A stretch of 64,000 nt of DNA from Carnegiea gigantea (taxonomy: Eukaryota; Streptophyta; Magnoliopsida; Caryophyllales; Cactaceae), in contig JAKOGI010000325.1 in assembly GCA_029747015.1 (NCBI GenBank), positions 226,001 to 290,000 of the forward strand. The letters are read 5' to 3'. How positions within the stretch are numbered: position 1 is the first letter of the stretch; every line of letters starts with the position of its first letter. The position numbers and the translations under genes are program-made. Shown in pieces: positions 25,100-36,389 of this stretch. The notes under the pieces were generated by a model, which was not told the origin of the DNA, made no database searches, and saw nothing but the letters and a program-made list of their open reading frames with translations.

Positions 25100-26850
25100 G
25101 AATACACCTGTGTCCTTACATTTAGGGGGAAGCTTCTTTTGAAAAACAGCAGACACATTTTTCCCTACACTTACCTTTTTGTTCCTTTTCGTTTATGTTT
25201 TGCAGTACAAAGCTCTTTAAGAAACTTGGCATAATGAGGCACCTGCTTTATGGCATCGAGGAGAAGAATGTTGATCTCTACCTTCCTAAATGTGTATAAG
25301 ATTTCTTGGTTTGCCTCATCTACATTAGGGGTTTTCTCTCTCAGTCTACTAAGAAAAGGTGGTGATGGCTTGTAAGATTCCTTCATATCCTCAACTACTT
25401 CCTTAAAATTGGAGGTGGTGTCTTGATCTTGGTTAGGTTCAGGTTTGTTGACTTATATTTCGTGCTCTACCTCTCTATTCTTTCTAGGTTCCTTAAACCC
25501 TTTCCTACTCCTAAGTGTCATAGTACTCACTTTTTCCTTCAGGTTTTGGAATGGTTAAGATGGCAACCTATGTTGTATTTGGGCCTGGATGTTGCTAACT
25601 ATGGTATCAGTAGTAGTTTGTCTCTCCTGGACATGTTTAAGGGTCATCTTTATGTTTTGAAACCTAGTGTCGATCTCCTTTTTCTAGTCATCCATCTTTT
25701 TTATGACTTGTTCTAAAAGGAAATTTGTTCTATCCTGAGCAGATGGTTGACGTGATGGTTGGTCAAAACCTAGGGGTTATTCCTAGGTTCATACCTAAGG
25801 TTAGGGTGGTCTCTCCATCCTTTATTATAAGTGTTGGAGTATGGGTCATACTTCCTTTGGCCTTGGTTAGAGAACATTACATTCACATCACCCCCTTGAA
25901 GTGTAGGGCACGCATCAATAGCATATCCCTCTGAACAACAAATACCACACACCATTACTTTCTAAACTCCTCCAGTAATGAGTTTGCTCAACATAGTAAT
26001 GCTTTAAGACAACTGGGCCTCTACAGATGGACCTGAACTAAGCTCATTGACCTTCCTAAATTGGGGTTTCCTAATTCCAAATTGTTGAGTATTTTTCTCA
26101 ATGATATTAAATAATTCCCTAGCCTAAGCTGGAGTCTTATTAACCAAAGCCCCCCACTAGCAACATCCATCATATTTCTATCTATAGGTAATAAACCTTC
26201 ATAGAAATATTAAATCAATGATTGTTCAGAAATTTGATGTTGGGGACAACTAGCACATAATTATTAAAACGTTCCCAATACTCATGGAAAGTTTCTCCAT
26301 TCATTTGTTTAATTCAACATATTTCTTTTTTAGTGGATCTAATTTAGATGCGGGAAAATTTTGTTCTAAAAATGCTTTATGAACTTGGATCCATATAGTG
26401 AATGTTGCAGGGGGCAAGTAATATAACCAATCATTAGCTTTTTCCTAAAGTGAGAAAGGAAAGACCCTCAACCTAATTTGGTCTTGGGTGATAACCTCAG
26501 GTTGCATGGTCGAACATGTACTAATGAACTCATTAATATGGCGATATGGATCCTCAGTAGGCAATCCATAAAACTAAGGCAGTAAATTTAAAAAACTAGG
26601 GTCAAGCTTAAGTGGTCGGTCTAATATAGAATGAGTAATAGACAAAGGTTACGTTTCCAAATTAGGTGCAGCGAGTTCATGTAAAGTAGCCATCTCAACT
26701 TTAATACTTTCACAACTTTCTGATTCAGAGCTTACAGAATCAGAATCACTTACTTTAATTTCAAACACCTCAAACATATGCTCCTTTTCTCTTCGATCAT
26801 GCTACCACTCCTTAATCTCATAAACTAAAACAACCTACAAAAATAAAACA
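25100..26850 (-). pseudogene. Athila gag
   Basis: The C-terminal frame at 25,171-25,386 has PSPPFLSRLREK and PHYAKFLKELC, matching the Athila gag end (PFPQRL, PNYAKFLKD). The frame at 25,770-25,955 holds a zinc-knuckle region CGICCSEGYAIDACPTLQ followed by RKYDPYSNTYNKGWRDHPN, a strongly Athila-like segment. The knuckle's His reads as Tyr. The N-terminal half (to about 26,850) is split by stops. Gag starts near the primer site, as expected. Confidence 0.8.
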
Positions 26851-26918
26851 CTAGAGTTAAAGCAGAACAACAAAGGTAGTAAAATTAAATAGAAGCAAAC
26901 TAACGATTTTATTTTGTT

Positions 26919-26936
26919 TCCCCGACAACGGCGCCA
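26919..26936 (-). other. Athila primer binding site (tRNA-Asp type)
   Basis: On the minus strand TGGCGCCGTTGTCGGGGA lies three bases inside the 5' LTR end. Athila elements use this site, complementary to tRNA-Asp, with one base changed from the common TGGCGCCGTTGCCGGGGA. Confidence 0.88.
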
Positions 26937-26939
26937 AAA

Positions 26940-29246
26940 TGTGTAAAACTTGTCATAAAGTTACAAATTAAACCACTACTTTGATTTATAAATTAGATTT
27001 ATAGCATAAAAAAGTAGGGATCGATCCCATGAGGAAAGATTACGATAGTAAGCTACTTTAAATCTAATTAAATTTACTACTTTAATATATTTTACTTTTT
27101 TAAATTGCTAAACCAAATCAAATTAAACAAGTAAAAAAATGTGAAAAAATACTTACTAATACCTCTAAATATTCTAAGCCTAATTCTGGAAATAAAAATA
27201 GTAAATACCTAACCTAAATTTTTTGGAAAAACAAAAATAGAAAATTATCGCACGCTATTAACTGAAAATTAAAATAGGAAGTAACAAATAGAAAAATAAT
27301 ATCAAATTTCACAGAAAATATATCAATTAATATTCTGCAAATTCATAAATTTATATTCCTAGAATTATATTTAATTAATTAAAGAAAAAATAAAACAGTA
27401 GATAAAATTAGAAAATTTAAAATAGAAAATAAAATTTGAATTAAAAAATAATAAATTGCACTTAATTAAATACAAACATCAATAATAAATTTACCCTGGT
27501 TGTATAATATAACTTTCTAAACTTAATAAAATCCTAAAAAGTGAAAATAAAGATTCAAAATGTAATTTTTAGATTTCATAAAGTAAAAACCTGTAGAAAT
27601 TCAACTCATGAAATAATTCTGAAAAATTATGAAATAATTTCCAAAAATTTCGAAATTAAATAGCAGTAGATTAGGATGCTAAATAAACCTTAAAATGAAA
27701 TGAAACACAAAAGGGACTGTTTTTAGCCTAATTTCTAATGAACTTGTAAATAAATGGCCAAATAGATAGAAAATAAATCTAAAAATTTTAATCACACTAA
27801 AAATCAAAATATAACTAATCTAAAATTACCAGAAAACTCCTAAAAGACTACTTTTTTTGGAGGTAAATGAAATTAATATTAAAAACTCTAAATTCAAGAA
27901 TTAAAATTCACAAACTAAAGAAATTAACTAAAAAGTAACAAATAATTATTAAAGATACCAAATTTATGAAAAACACTAACCATAATCTATGTCCACCATG
28001 CACATTAATATGTATCATCAACACACAAATTGATTTATCCATGAGTTAGACTGTAGAAGACTCCCACCAGCTGATCATCCCCGTTTTTCCTGATATTATA
28101 GTTTATTTAGGTTCAGTCCTAATATAAACCCTACTAGTTTTGATAACCCGAGCACCAGTGCAACAATTTAATCAACTAGAGCATTAGGTATTAGAAAAAC
28201 ATCATCTAACATCTTGTAATTAATTTACTAGCAAATTGATTTAACAAAGATCTATCATGATTACCTAATTAGAAGAGATGGCTTTGAGCCATCCATTAAC
28301 AATTAGGGTGATACGTGTGCCTAAAAAACTGCAGCTTTTACGTACTAAATCCTTTTAAATTATTATATGAATTCGTATTAAACTAATTAGCTTGCATTCT
28401 AGTTAATCTAACATGAATATCATAAACAATAAATACAAATCATATAGAATCATGGAATGAAAATCAATTCAATAATAAAGCATCAAACTTGTTTCAAAAT
28501 AATTAATTTAACATGGTTTCAAATAGATTGTACTAAGTATAAGAAAATTACTCACTCATATTAGAACTTAAATTACACAAATCATCCAAATAATTCATCT
28601 ATAACACTAAACTAAACTAAAAAAAAATACCGAAGGAACAATATTACTTGCTTGATAATCAATGTGATGATGCAGTTGTGTGTGAGATTATTGTCAAAGT
28701 GATGACGTCTTTTGATTTATGAAGGTAGGCAAGTGGGGGATAGGTGGCGAGATGGGAGATGACGATGGAGGATGATGAATGATGGTGACATGTGCTCATG
28801 ATGAGATTATAGGAGGGTGTTTAAAGGAGGATGGCGTGAAAATGGTAATGGTGCTGCATATGAGAGGAGGCAAAGGGTTTAGTGAGATAGATTAGAGAAG
28901 AGGGGCTAGGTTTGTTTTTATAATATTATTCTGCTAGGGTTTCCTTCCTTTGATTCTTTCTCTTTCAGGTCTTCTAATTTCTCTTTAGTTAGGAGTAGTA
29001 ACCTTAAAATCGAAGCCCAAATAAATCATTATGAAACTATATTTTTCATAAGTCATTATTTTTGGACTGACTTGATAATTTTGCTAGAATCCTTCAATCA
29101 AACTAGAACTTTGACATCGTTTCTTCTTCACTTTACTTTATTAATGCTTAACCTAAAAATATATAAAATAAAGTAAATTAGATAAAATAATATATATAAT
29201 ATAATTAAAATAAATATTAAAAACTTGCATAAATTATGACTTAACA
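26940..29246 (-). repeat. 5' LTR of the Athila element
   Basis: On the minus strand it begins TGTTAAGTCATAA and ends GTTTTACACA, so TG...CA is intact. It is about 2.3 kb long. It contains a purine- and GT-rich block near 28,660-28,900 that is shared with 19,730-19,970 in the other LTR. Confidence 0.92.
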
Positions 29247-29251
29247 AGTTT

Positions 29252-30059
29252 CACCAAAAGATTCACAATGAAAACACAGAAAGCACTTATAAGACAGAGG
29301 TATCCATTCATATAATATGCCCATTTACCCTCAAACCCTTAATGGAACTCTTATATAGGATGGAGAAGATGCACCCTGTTATAGATTCCCTAAACTAAAA
29401 TGTATCCCACACCTCATGGAAGATCTTTTGGGATTTAAAATCTTTCATTATTGCACTCTTTTAGAGCAAGAGGTATGTTTCACCAAAATTCTCAGTCTAA
29501 ATAGACTAGGTCTATGAAGCCAACAAAGATCACTCTGAGTTCCTTTTTGGGATAAAGAGAAGGAAGCATCAATATCTACGTTGGGTGCGAGTGATGTCAA
29601 ACAAAGGGTTTGATCCTGCATAGAAGATCATCGATGCTAATAATTGGACGCGCACTGAGATGATGTGGACCACCTAGAACAAGAAACAAAGGCTTAAATT
29701 AACCATTGGAATGACCGAGGGCCTTACTGGTTGAGCCTAATAAAGATTTCTATTTTGAGCTAAAACCTTTTCCATGTACGGAGAAGAGTCTGCCTCTTTA
29801 ACAATGTTGAGACTAATGTACTCATTCAAAATCCAAATAAAATGAGTCTCTTTGACTATGGTTTTTGCATTCGCACTAATAAAGAACTTATCCCCCCCCC
29901 CGAAACAACGTAATGAATAATTAACAAAATCGTAATAAAACTCCTATCCTTGAACAAATAAAAATAATAAATGTTGGAACTAATGAAGAGCCAAAGCAAC
30001 TTAAATTGAGATCACCTTGAACTCCTGAGTAGGAAGAGCAATTTACTTACCTCCTAAAA
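29252..30059 (+). other. Tat1 region between protease and RT, degraded
   Basis: It resumes Tat1 after the Athila insertion. No long open frame is found and no motif is certain. The joined reading near 29,252 (SFTKRFTMKTQ) continues the linker from 17,990. A run of ten C lies near 29,891-29,900. Confidence 0.4.
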
Positions 30060-31260
30060 GAATTTAAGGACGTTTTATATGGTCCTATAAAGATATGCAT
30101 AAATACCATGAGAAATACCTATATATGAAGCCTATTAACCATAAACTACTCGTAATCAAACCCGAGTAGGCCTCAAAAGTAAAAGAAGTACAAAAACATT
30201 AGATGTTGCTTCCTGAGGATATTCAACTATTCTGAACTTGTAGTCAACAATGGTTCAGTGCCTAAGAAAGACTAACAGGTCTGCTTCTATGCAAACTTTC
30301 AGGATTTAAATAAGGCAAGTCCCAAGAATGACTTTCCTATGCCTCACATTGACTTATTAGAAGATAATACAACAGGACATCATCCACTGTCCTTCATCGA
30401 TGGTTAGAGCAGGTATAATGAAATTAAAATTGTTGAAAAGGATCAAGGACCATCATTTTTATCACATAGTGGGGCATTTTTTGCTATAACATTAAGCCTT
30501 TCAACCTAACAAATGCTAGGCCACAATGTCCCAAACCTTATTGCATGACATTATACACAAGGAGGTAGACAATTACATGGATAACATGGTCGTGGAGTTG
30601 AATAGCTAGGAAGGGCATGTCCTTAGTCTCAAAAAATTTTCAAGAGACTCCGAAAATACAACATGCATCTATACCTACAAAACCTGTGAGGTTACCTCTG
30701 GAAGGCTTTTGGGGTATGTGGATAGTGGAAAAGGAATCGAGGCTATCCATCAAAGATTAAAGCCATCCAAGAAATGTACCCACCCAAGATGGAAAAGCAA
30801 ATATGAGGTTTCCTCGGATTTGTGTAATTTATTAGTGGTTTATCTCGAAACTACCTATTAGTTGAGAACCAATCCTTAAGAAATTGGGGAAAGCTTCGTA
30901 AATAGAATTGAATGAGCTTTATCAAAATGCTTTCGATACAATAGAAGAACACATAACGAGCCCATTAGTTCTACAACTTCTAAGAGAGGATTTGTAGTTG
31001 CTTTATTCGGCAACACCAAAAATAGCAATGGGTGCTATACTGACCCAAGAAAAAATGAAGGAAAACAAAATATTACATACTTCTTGTGTAAGAAATTTCT
31101 CAATTATGAGCTCACTATACCCAAATTAAAAGGCTATGCTTGGCCCTTATGGGCTTCCGAAAAAACTAAGGCACTATGTGCTCAATAACTAAGTCAAGGT
31201 CGTAGCCATAGCTGATCTATTAAAACATCTTATTTCTCAACTCATTCTCTATAGAAGGAT
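30060..31260 (+). pseudogene. Tat1 reverse transcriptase
   Basis: The Tat RT order is readable across stops. NYSELVVNNGSVPKKD lies near 30,220-30,270, FQDLNKASPKNDFPMPHIDL near 30,300-30,360 (family: YRDLNKASPKDDFPLPHID), LSFIDG-SRYNEIKI near 30,390-30,430, and the active-site stretch DNYMDNMVVE near 30,570. The catalytic pair, normally YVDDM, reads YMDN, so one Asp is lost. Later come KIKAIQEMYPP near 30,755 and QIGFLGFV-like and SGLSRNYL blocks near 30,810-30,860. Multiple stops show that it is dead. Confidence 0.85.
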
Positions 31261-31299
31261 TTTGCAATGGACAACAATATTCCTAGGATTCCATTTGGA

Positions 31300-31992
31300 G
31301 TTCTAAGCCCAAAAATATATAAAAGAAGGAGAGGTATTGGATTTTCGGACCGGCAATCACAGAAGCCAATAGGAAGAAAATTATGATCTTCCCAATGAAG
31401 ATATCCTCTTAGTCAAAGATGAAACTTGGTAAATAATTTTCACAGTGCATGTAAATCTTAATAGTATCACTACAAGGGTCGCAAATCTGGATCTCCAATT
31501 AAGTTAGATTTTAGGGTGACCAATAATGCAGCCAAGTATAAGGATTGTATTGTCAGAATCCAAGCCACCTAAACTCTTGAAATCAAAAGTTTGAATATAA
31601 ACGAGAGCTCAAACTTGATTTTAAATCAAATTACTGAGTGGTGAACATTAAGTAGTTAGAATATGGCATTATACCAAGCATATTTGGAGAATATAACATC
31701 CTATTTTGATGACCTAAGGATGACCTGCTTCTTGAGGGATGAAAATCAATTTGCTGATGCATTTCGTAAAACTATCCATGATTGCCATACTAGATGATGA
31801 ATCCAAGAGAACCATCATGATCGATAGAAGAGGCAATCTAACTTACTATCTAGAAATAAGGGAGGATGAAGAAACATCCGTGTGGTACACAGGCATCCTG
31901 AATTACCACCAAAAAAAGGGAGTATCCTCCAGATTTCTCGAAAAGAGCTTAGAGAGTGCTTCATCATTTAGGCTCATAATTCATATAAGATA
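31300..31992 (+). pseudogene. Tat1 RNase H and linker
   Basis: It starts with EDILLVKDETW near 31,400. The RNase H core VTNNAAKYKDCIVRIQAT lies near 31,515-31,570 (family: TNN-AEYEACI-GL-AA), and NLILNQITEW near 31,610-31,640 (family: DS-LVI-Q). The open frame at 31,739-31,993 follows; with the reading just before it (QFADAF) it matches the QFADALA end and the linker that precedes integrase. Confidence 0.75.
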
Positions 31993-32740
31993 ACGCCATA
32001 CTCTATAGGAGGACCACCTATGATGTAAACTTATGATGTCCAATTGTAGAAGACGCAAAATTCCTCATGGAGGAGATTTATGCGGGTGATTACAGAACAG
32101 ACATGAACCGGCATCTCTTGTCCAAAAAGATGCAAAGACAGGGCTACTATTAGACCATAATAGAGTGAGACTACTTTGATTTCACTTAGAAATTTAAAAA
32201 TTGCCAAATGTACGAGCTGATCTAACACATACCTACGTAATAACTACAAACCTTTACCTCAGCGTGGTCGTTCTCCATATGGGGAATCAACATAATAGGT
32301 AAGATCATAACTAAGGGGGCCACCAATTGCTTCATAAAGTGCGCAAAACGCAATAGCATGTGGCACCCTCACCTCCAAACGGGTTGCACGCTTGATAACA
32401 ACTAATGTCATTTGCCATTATAGGATACCATATGAATTCGTAAGTGATTGTGAGTCTCATTTTAAGGATAAGACTGCGAAATTGCCTGCACAATGCAAGA
32501 TACAACATTGACAGTCCATCATATCTAGACTGCAAATGAAAGAAGTTTTAGAAGCGGCCAATAAAAGATTAAGGCCATCTTAAGCAAGATGACTAAAAAT
32601 TACAAAGATTTACCAAGTAAAATCACATTTGCTTTGTGGGGATATCAGATAACCATAAGATTGCTTACAGGAGCATCATCTTTTTTTCTTGGATGTAGAA
32701 TGGAAGCGATGCTCCCATACCACAAGAAGGGGGCAGCCCC
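31993..32740 (+). pseudogene. Tat1 integrase
   Basis: EIYAGDYRTDMNRHLLSKK with MQRQGYY lies near 32,075-32,150 (family: HEG-CG-H-GGR-LA-K-LRQGYYWP). A decayed zinc-binding end and TSAWSFSIWGINIIGKI follow near 32,258-32,310. The C-terminal part SKMTKNYKDLPSKITFALWG with TGASSFFLG is near 32,585-32,700 (family: L-KM-----DW-EKLP-ALWGYRT--R--TGATPF-L-YG). The middle, with the second and third catalytic residues, is missing or unreadable, and the span is shorter than a full integrase, so there is a probable internal deletion. Confidence 0.8.
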
Positions 32741-33955
32741 GAGTACCCACCTATAAATGGAGCTTGACTCAGTTGGTTCCCTCTAGGAGAAGTAGGCACT
32801 GCCCTAAGGGATGAAGGAATTCTAGTACAAGCGCCCAGAGTCACAGGAGTGGCTATAGAGCTTGACATCTGCTTCAAAGTCTCAGAGGAAGCTACACTCC
32901 CCAAGTAGAGGAAGCCCCTCAGTAATGATGTTGAGAATGCCCTACAGCACCCCCTTTAAAAAAATTTTGACTTAATCAAGATAAGCTTGATTAATAAAAT
33001 TATAGAAAAGAGAGAATGAGGTTCTAGCTCAGCATAACTTTTTTGTTCTTCCTCTTCTGTTCATCTATATATGCAGATTTTTTATGTAGCGTCAATGAAA
33101 CATAACTTTTTTGCTATTCTTAACTAGAATTAGTAGAAGGAAAAAACAAAACAAGAGTTGAATGAAAAGAAAGGAAAAAATCTAACGTTACATTAACTAT
33201 TGTCACTCGAAGACAACTACACGACTGCTAGATCTGACAAATGGTGGCCTTAAGTCTTACCACAATGGGGATCATCGCTATGCTCCCCTCCCAGTTGATC
33301 CTACAAGGGAAACAAATGATGATGAGTTAAAGGGGAAAAAAGAGAGAAAAAGCCATTGATAAGGGAAAAAGAGTCTAACCCATACCAATTCATGGGAATG
33401 GTCCAGAACTTGAGGATAGTGGCGTTGCTAAGATCCTCAATCCTCTTGGATTACTACAGCATGAAGATGTTGATGTACCTGACTTTAGCACCCATGATAG
33501 GGATGACTTCAGGGTACTACAAAATAAAATCATCATAAAGTAAGAACAATGGAAAAGAAAGTTAGACAAGTGAAAAATAAATAAGATGGGCCTTACAATA
33601 AGAGTAGCGGGAGGCATTAGATGCTCTCATATGAACTCTCCATAATCTCCCGCATCCTTATAATAGACACGATCCTCTCCACTGCGCAATCAACAATTTG
33701 CTCCAGTGTAAGGAAGGATGTGAACATGGTCCACGTGTGAAGAGGCTTCAGTCGTGAGGTCCACTGGGATGGGACCACCTAATGGTTCATACGCTCCCTT
33801 AGGAGTCGATTATACCCAAAAGACCCATTGATAAAATTGTTTTGTGAGAGAAGTCTAGGGCCTTGCTAATGGAAGCTAGGACACTTCTGGTATCCATCCA
33901 AGGATCCTAGGTTTCCTATAGAAAAGCAGAAAGTAAATACTTCAATAATTTTGAA
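32741..33955. other. Tat1 3' region, no gene recognised
   Basis: Short plus-strand frames only. It holds A-rich stretches near 33,130-33,180 and 33,340-33,370. It may include the far end of the antisense ORF that begins at 34,764. Confidence 0.4.
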
Positions 33956-33959
33956 GCAA

Positions 33960-34764
33960 AGGCATCTAAGCAGCTATGCAAAAGGAAGCATGCTTACATC
34001 CTTGATGGTTTGGCCATCCAAGGCTGCCCTAAAGTTGTTAGTGTCTTTCATGGTAGGAGCTTCACCGATGCAATTGTTCTTATTCCATCGCACCGTGAAA
34101 GGAACTCGCCTGGTGCCTTTGGTAATAGGGGGAAAAAAACAAAGGTTAGAATAGCCAACCAAAACCCTTTAATGTGTAAAGGAAGAAAAAAGGTGTGGCT
34201 TACCTTATGCACCTTCCAAAAGCCCCCTAAAGCCATTGTGGGGTAGTTCTGCCCATCCTACCCCCCTTATATAATTTAGAAGTTAGGAAAAGCTGTGGTG
34301 TCTATGTCCAGGTTGCCAACTATGGCAACATCCTCCAAGTTAGCCATCTAGTGAAGATGGCATCTATTGTCGTTGTCGACAAAGATAGCAGATACACATG
34401 AAAAGTTGGAAGATCTACTCATATAAGAGGCCATCCAATGATCCCTTCAGTATGTCCTCGATTACGGAGTATTAGATGAAGTTAGAGTTCAAGGGGCACC
34501 TCTTTGCTGAAGACAAGAAAACCTCTAATGTCTCTCTATCTCTTGCCTAAAGTCCGAGAAATACTTACAATGGGCTAGCCTTTTAGGAACCCCAATCAAC
34601 ACGTAGAGGTTTATGGAGGCGATCATTATCTCCCCCAAAGCAAAGTTAAAAGTCTTGGCAGTACCACAAAACTGCTCAATTAGATCCTTGAGGAGGCAAC
34701 GATCAGTTACCTTTCAGGCCTCACGGACTTTGATCAAATGGTTAAAACCAGCTCGTGACGCCAT
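33960..34764 (-). pseudogene. Tat1 antisense extra ORF with plant-mobile-domain (PMD)-like sequence
   Basis: On the strand opposite to gag-pol, 34,570-34,764 reads MASRAGFNHLIKVREA, stop, then TDRCLLKDLIEQFCG and KTFNFALGEIMIASINLYVL followed by IGVP. This is the start of the plant mobile domain (R-L---LVERW---THTFHLP-GEMT-TLEDVA-L-GLP). Further along, across frameshifts, HLH-MANLEDVAIVGN lies near 34,315-34,360 and ALGGFWKVHKV near 34,205-34,240, matching later PMD blocks (HLRYL--L-D---IG-YAWG and LGGFWKALE-W). Tat-lineage elements are known to carry antisense extra ORFs, some with PMD similarity. This copy has stops and frameshifts. A separate captured host gene is possible but less likely, given its position between integrase and LTR. 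Confidence 0.6.
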
Positions 34765-35814
34765 TGTCTTAACATTACTAGGGAGCCTCCTTTAGAGGCA
34801 ATTGATGTCCTGAAGGTTCCAACAGCACTTCATGAAGTCCTAGTTATACAAAATAAAATAAAAATCAAGATCGTCAGGTCAACTTCAAAGAAAATTCAGG
34901 AACTGTCAATAAAGAAAAAGCATCAACAAAAGAACTTGCCACTCCTTACCTGGTGATAGTATGATGTGATGATGCTTGTCCTCTGAAAAAAACAAGCTCA
35001 CTATGGCAAACCAGCTACTAAGGGACAATGACGTGCCCTCATAATCATCCTCAAGCAATCACTCATCGCCTCAATGACAATAAGGAGGAGCCTGTCACTA
35101 GCCATAATCCACATGTAGTACCATCACAAATCAGTTTGAAAATAAAAAAGCTGGAATACAAACCCCCATGATATATAAAAACACATAGTAAAATTTTGAC
35201 AGCATTTTTAAGGCAATCAATAAAGCTAAAAAATTAAAACTTATAAAAATAGCCTAGGAGCAAGAATTACACATAAGTTTCACTTCTAATAGTTCTCTAT
35301 ATCTTAAAAATAACTTAAGCACATGAAATCCTCCCATTAGACCCTCAAAAATGGATGTTCATAACCAAACCAAGAAAACCCTTAAATGCTCTAAAGTGGG
35401 TATGAAATTCCAATTTTCAACTGACATTGCTAAGAATTAAGCAAATAATGCGAAAATAAGTAAGAACTGAGCAAATACATTGAGAATTGAGTACAAACGA
35501 AGCTTTCGAGAGCTTTATGCTGCCGGCAATCAGGTTTATTAAGAAAGGAAGTGGAAGAGAAGGTGTGAGATCAAGAAGAAGAGAAAAACTACAGATTTTT
35601 AAGATTCGGAGAACCTAACGGCATGCCGCTGAGGGCTAAGTCATACCACTGCCACTGCCACCTAGTAGCATGTTGCAACCACCTTAGCATTTGACCTAGC
35701 AGTAGCCCAACCATGCTGTGGGCAATTTGTTTGCTTGGACACGAGCAACATTCGATGCATAGAAACCCATCCCCACCTCCATGAAAAATATGCACTCCTT
35801 CAACTTTAGAAGTA
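34765..35814. other. Tat1 3' untranslated region
   Basis: No coding assignment. It is A-rich near 35,140-35,260. The minus-strand frame at 35,589-35,795 is short and unassigned. Confidence 0.4.
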
Positions 35815-36125
35815 TTTTTTCAAAATTTAAAAACCAGTGGAGACCATCACAGCAAATTTTTACATGTTTGAGGTCTTCAATGCTCAGATCTTTTAAAACT
35901 AGTGGAGACCATCAACCTTCACATTTTATAGGTATGAGGCCTTTAAGCCTCAAACTTTTCAAAACCAATGGAGACTATCAAGCCTCACATTTTTACAAGT
36001 GTGAGGTTTTCAAGCCTCAAGTTTTTCAACGCCGGTGGAGATTCTTAAGGATCGATTTTGTAATAGTGTAAGGCCTTCAAGCCTCAAATTTTTTAATATT
36101 GATGGAGACTATCAAGCCTCAAAAT
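35815..36125 (+). repeat. Tandem repeat of 65-67 bp, five copies, upstream of the Tat1 3' LTR
   Basis: The motif G(A/G)TGGAGA recurs near 35,837, 35,902, 35,967, 36,034 and 36,101, each preceded by a TTTCAAAA-like run and followed by ATCAAGCCTCA-like sequence. Copies differ in about a fifth of positions by eye. Short tandem arrays in the 3' UTR are a known hypervariable feature of Tat/Ogre elements. Confidence 0.85.
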
Positions 36126-36389
36126 ATTTTTTGTTTTATTAGGATTTTAGACTCCAGGGATCCGGCATAGTACCCTAAACGTTTTAAAGTCATTCGTTCA
36201 GTACTTCTATTTCTCAACAAGATCGTGCGGCTAAGGGCGAGGCCAGTTCCTAAAAGCATTCTCGCAATCACTTCTGTGACTGCATACATTTTGCATGACA
36301 TTCGTATACTTTGGCTTTCGCTATAATGGCCTCAACCAAAGTGAAGGCTCCTATATGCACTGATTTCTCTTAATTGCAAACTAACCACA

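Larger units (their letters stand above)
18003..29246 (-). mobile_element. Athila-lineage Ty3/gypsy retrotransposon with 5-bp target duplication
   Basis: Complete in structure, on the minus strand: 5' LTR (26,940-29,246), primer site, gag, protease, RT, RNase H, integrase, 3' region, polypurine tract, 3' LTR (18,003-20,316). AGTTT at 17,998-18,002 is repeated at 29,247-29,251, directly outside the LTR ends. The primer site and the protein motifs place it in Athila. All coding domains have frameshifts or stops, so it is defective. The LTR pair differs by many substitutions and small indels. No env-like ORF follows the integrase. Confidence 0.92.
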
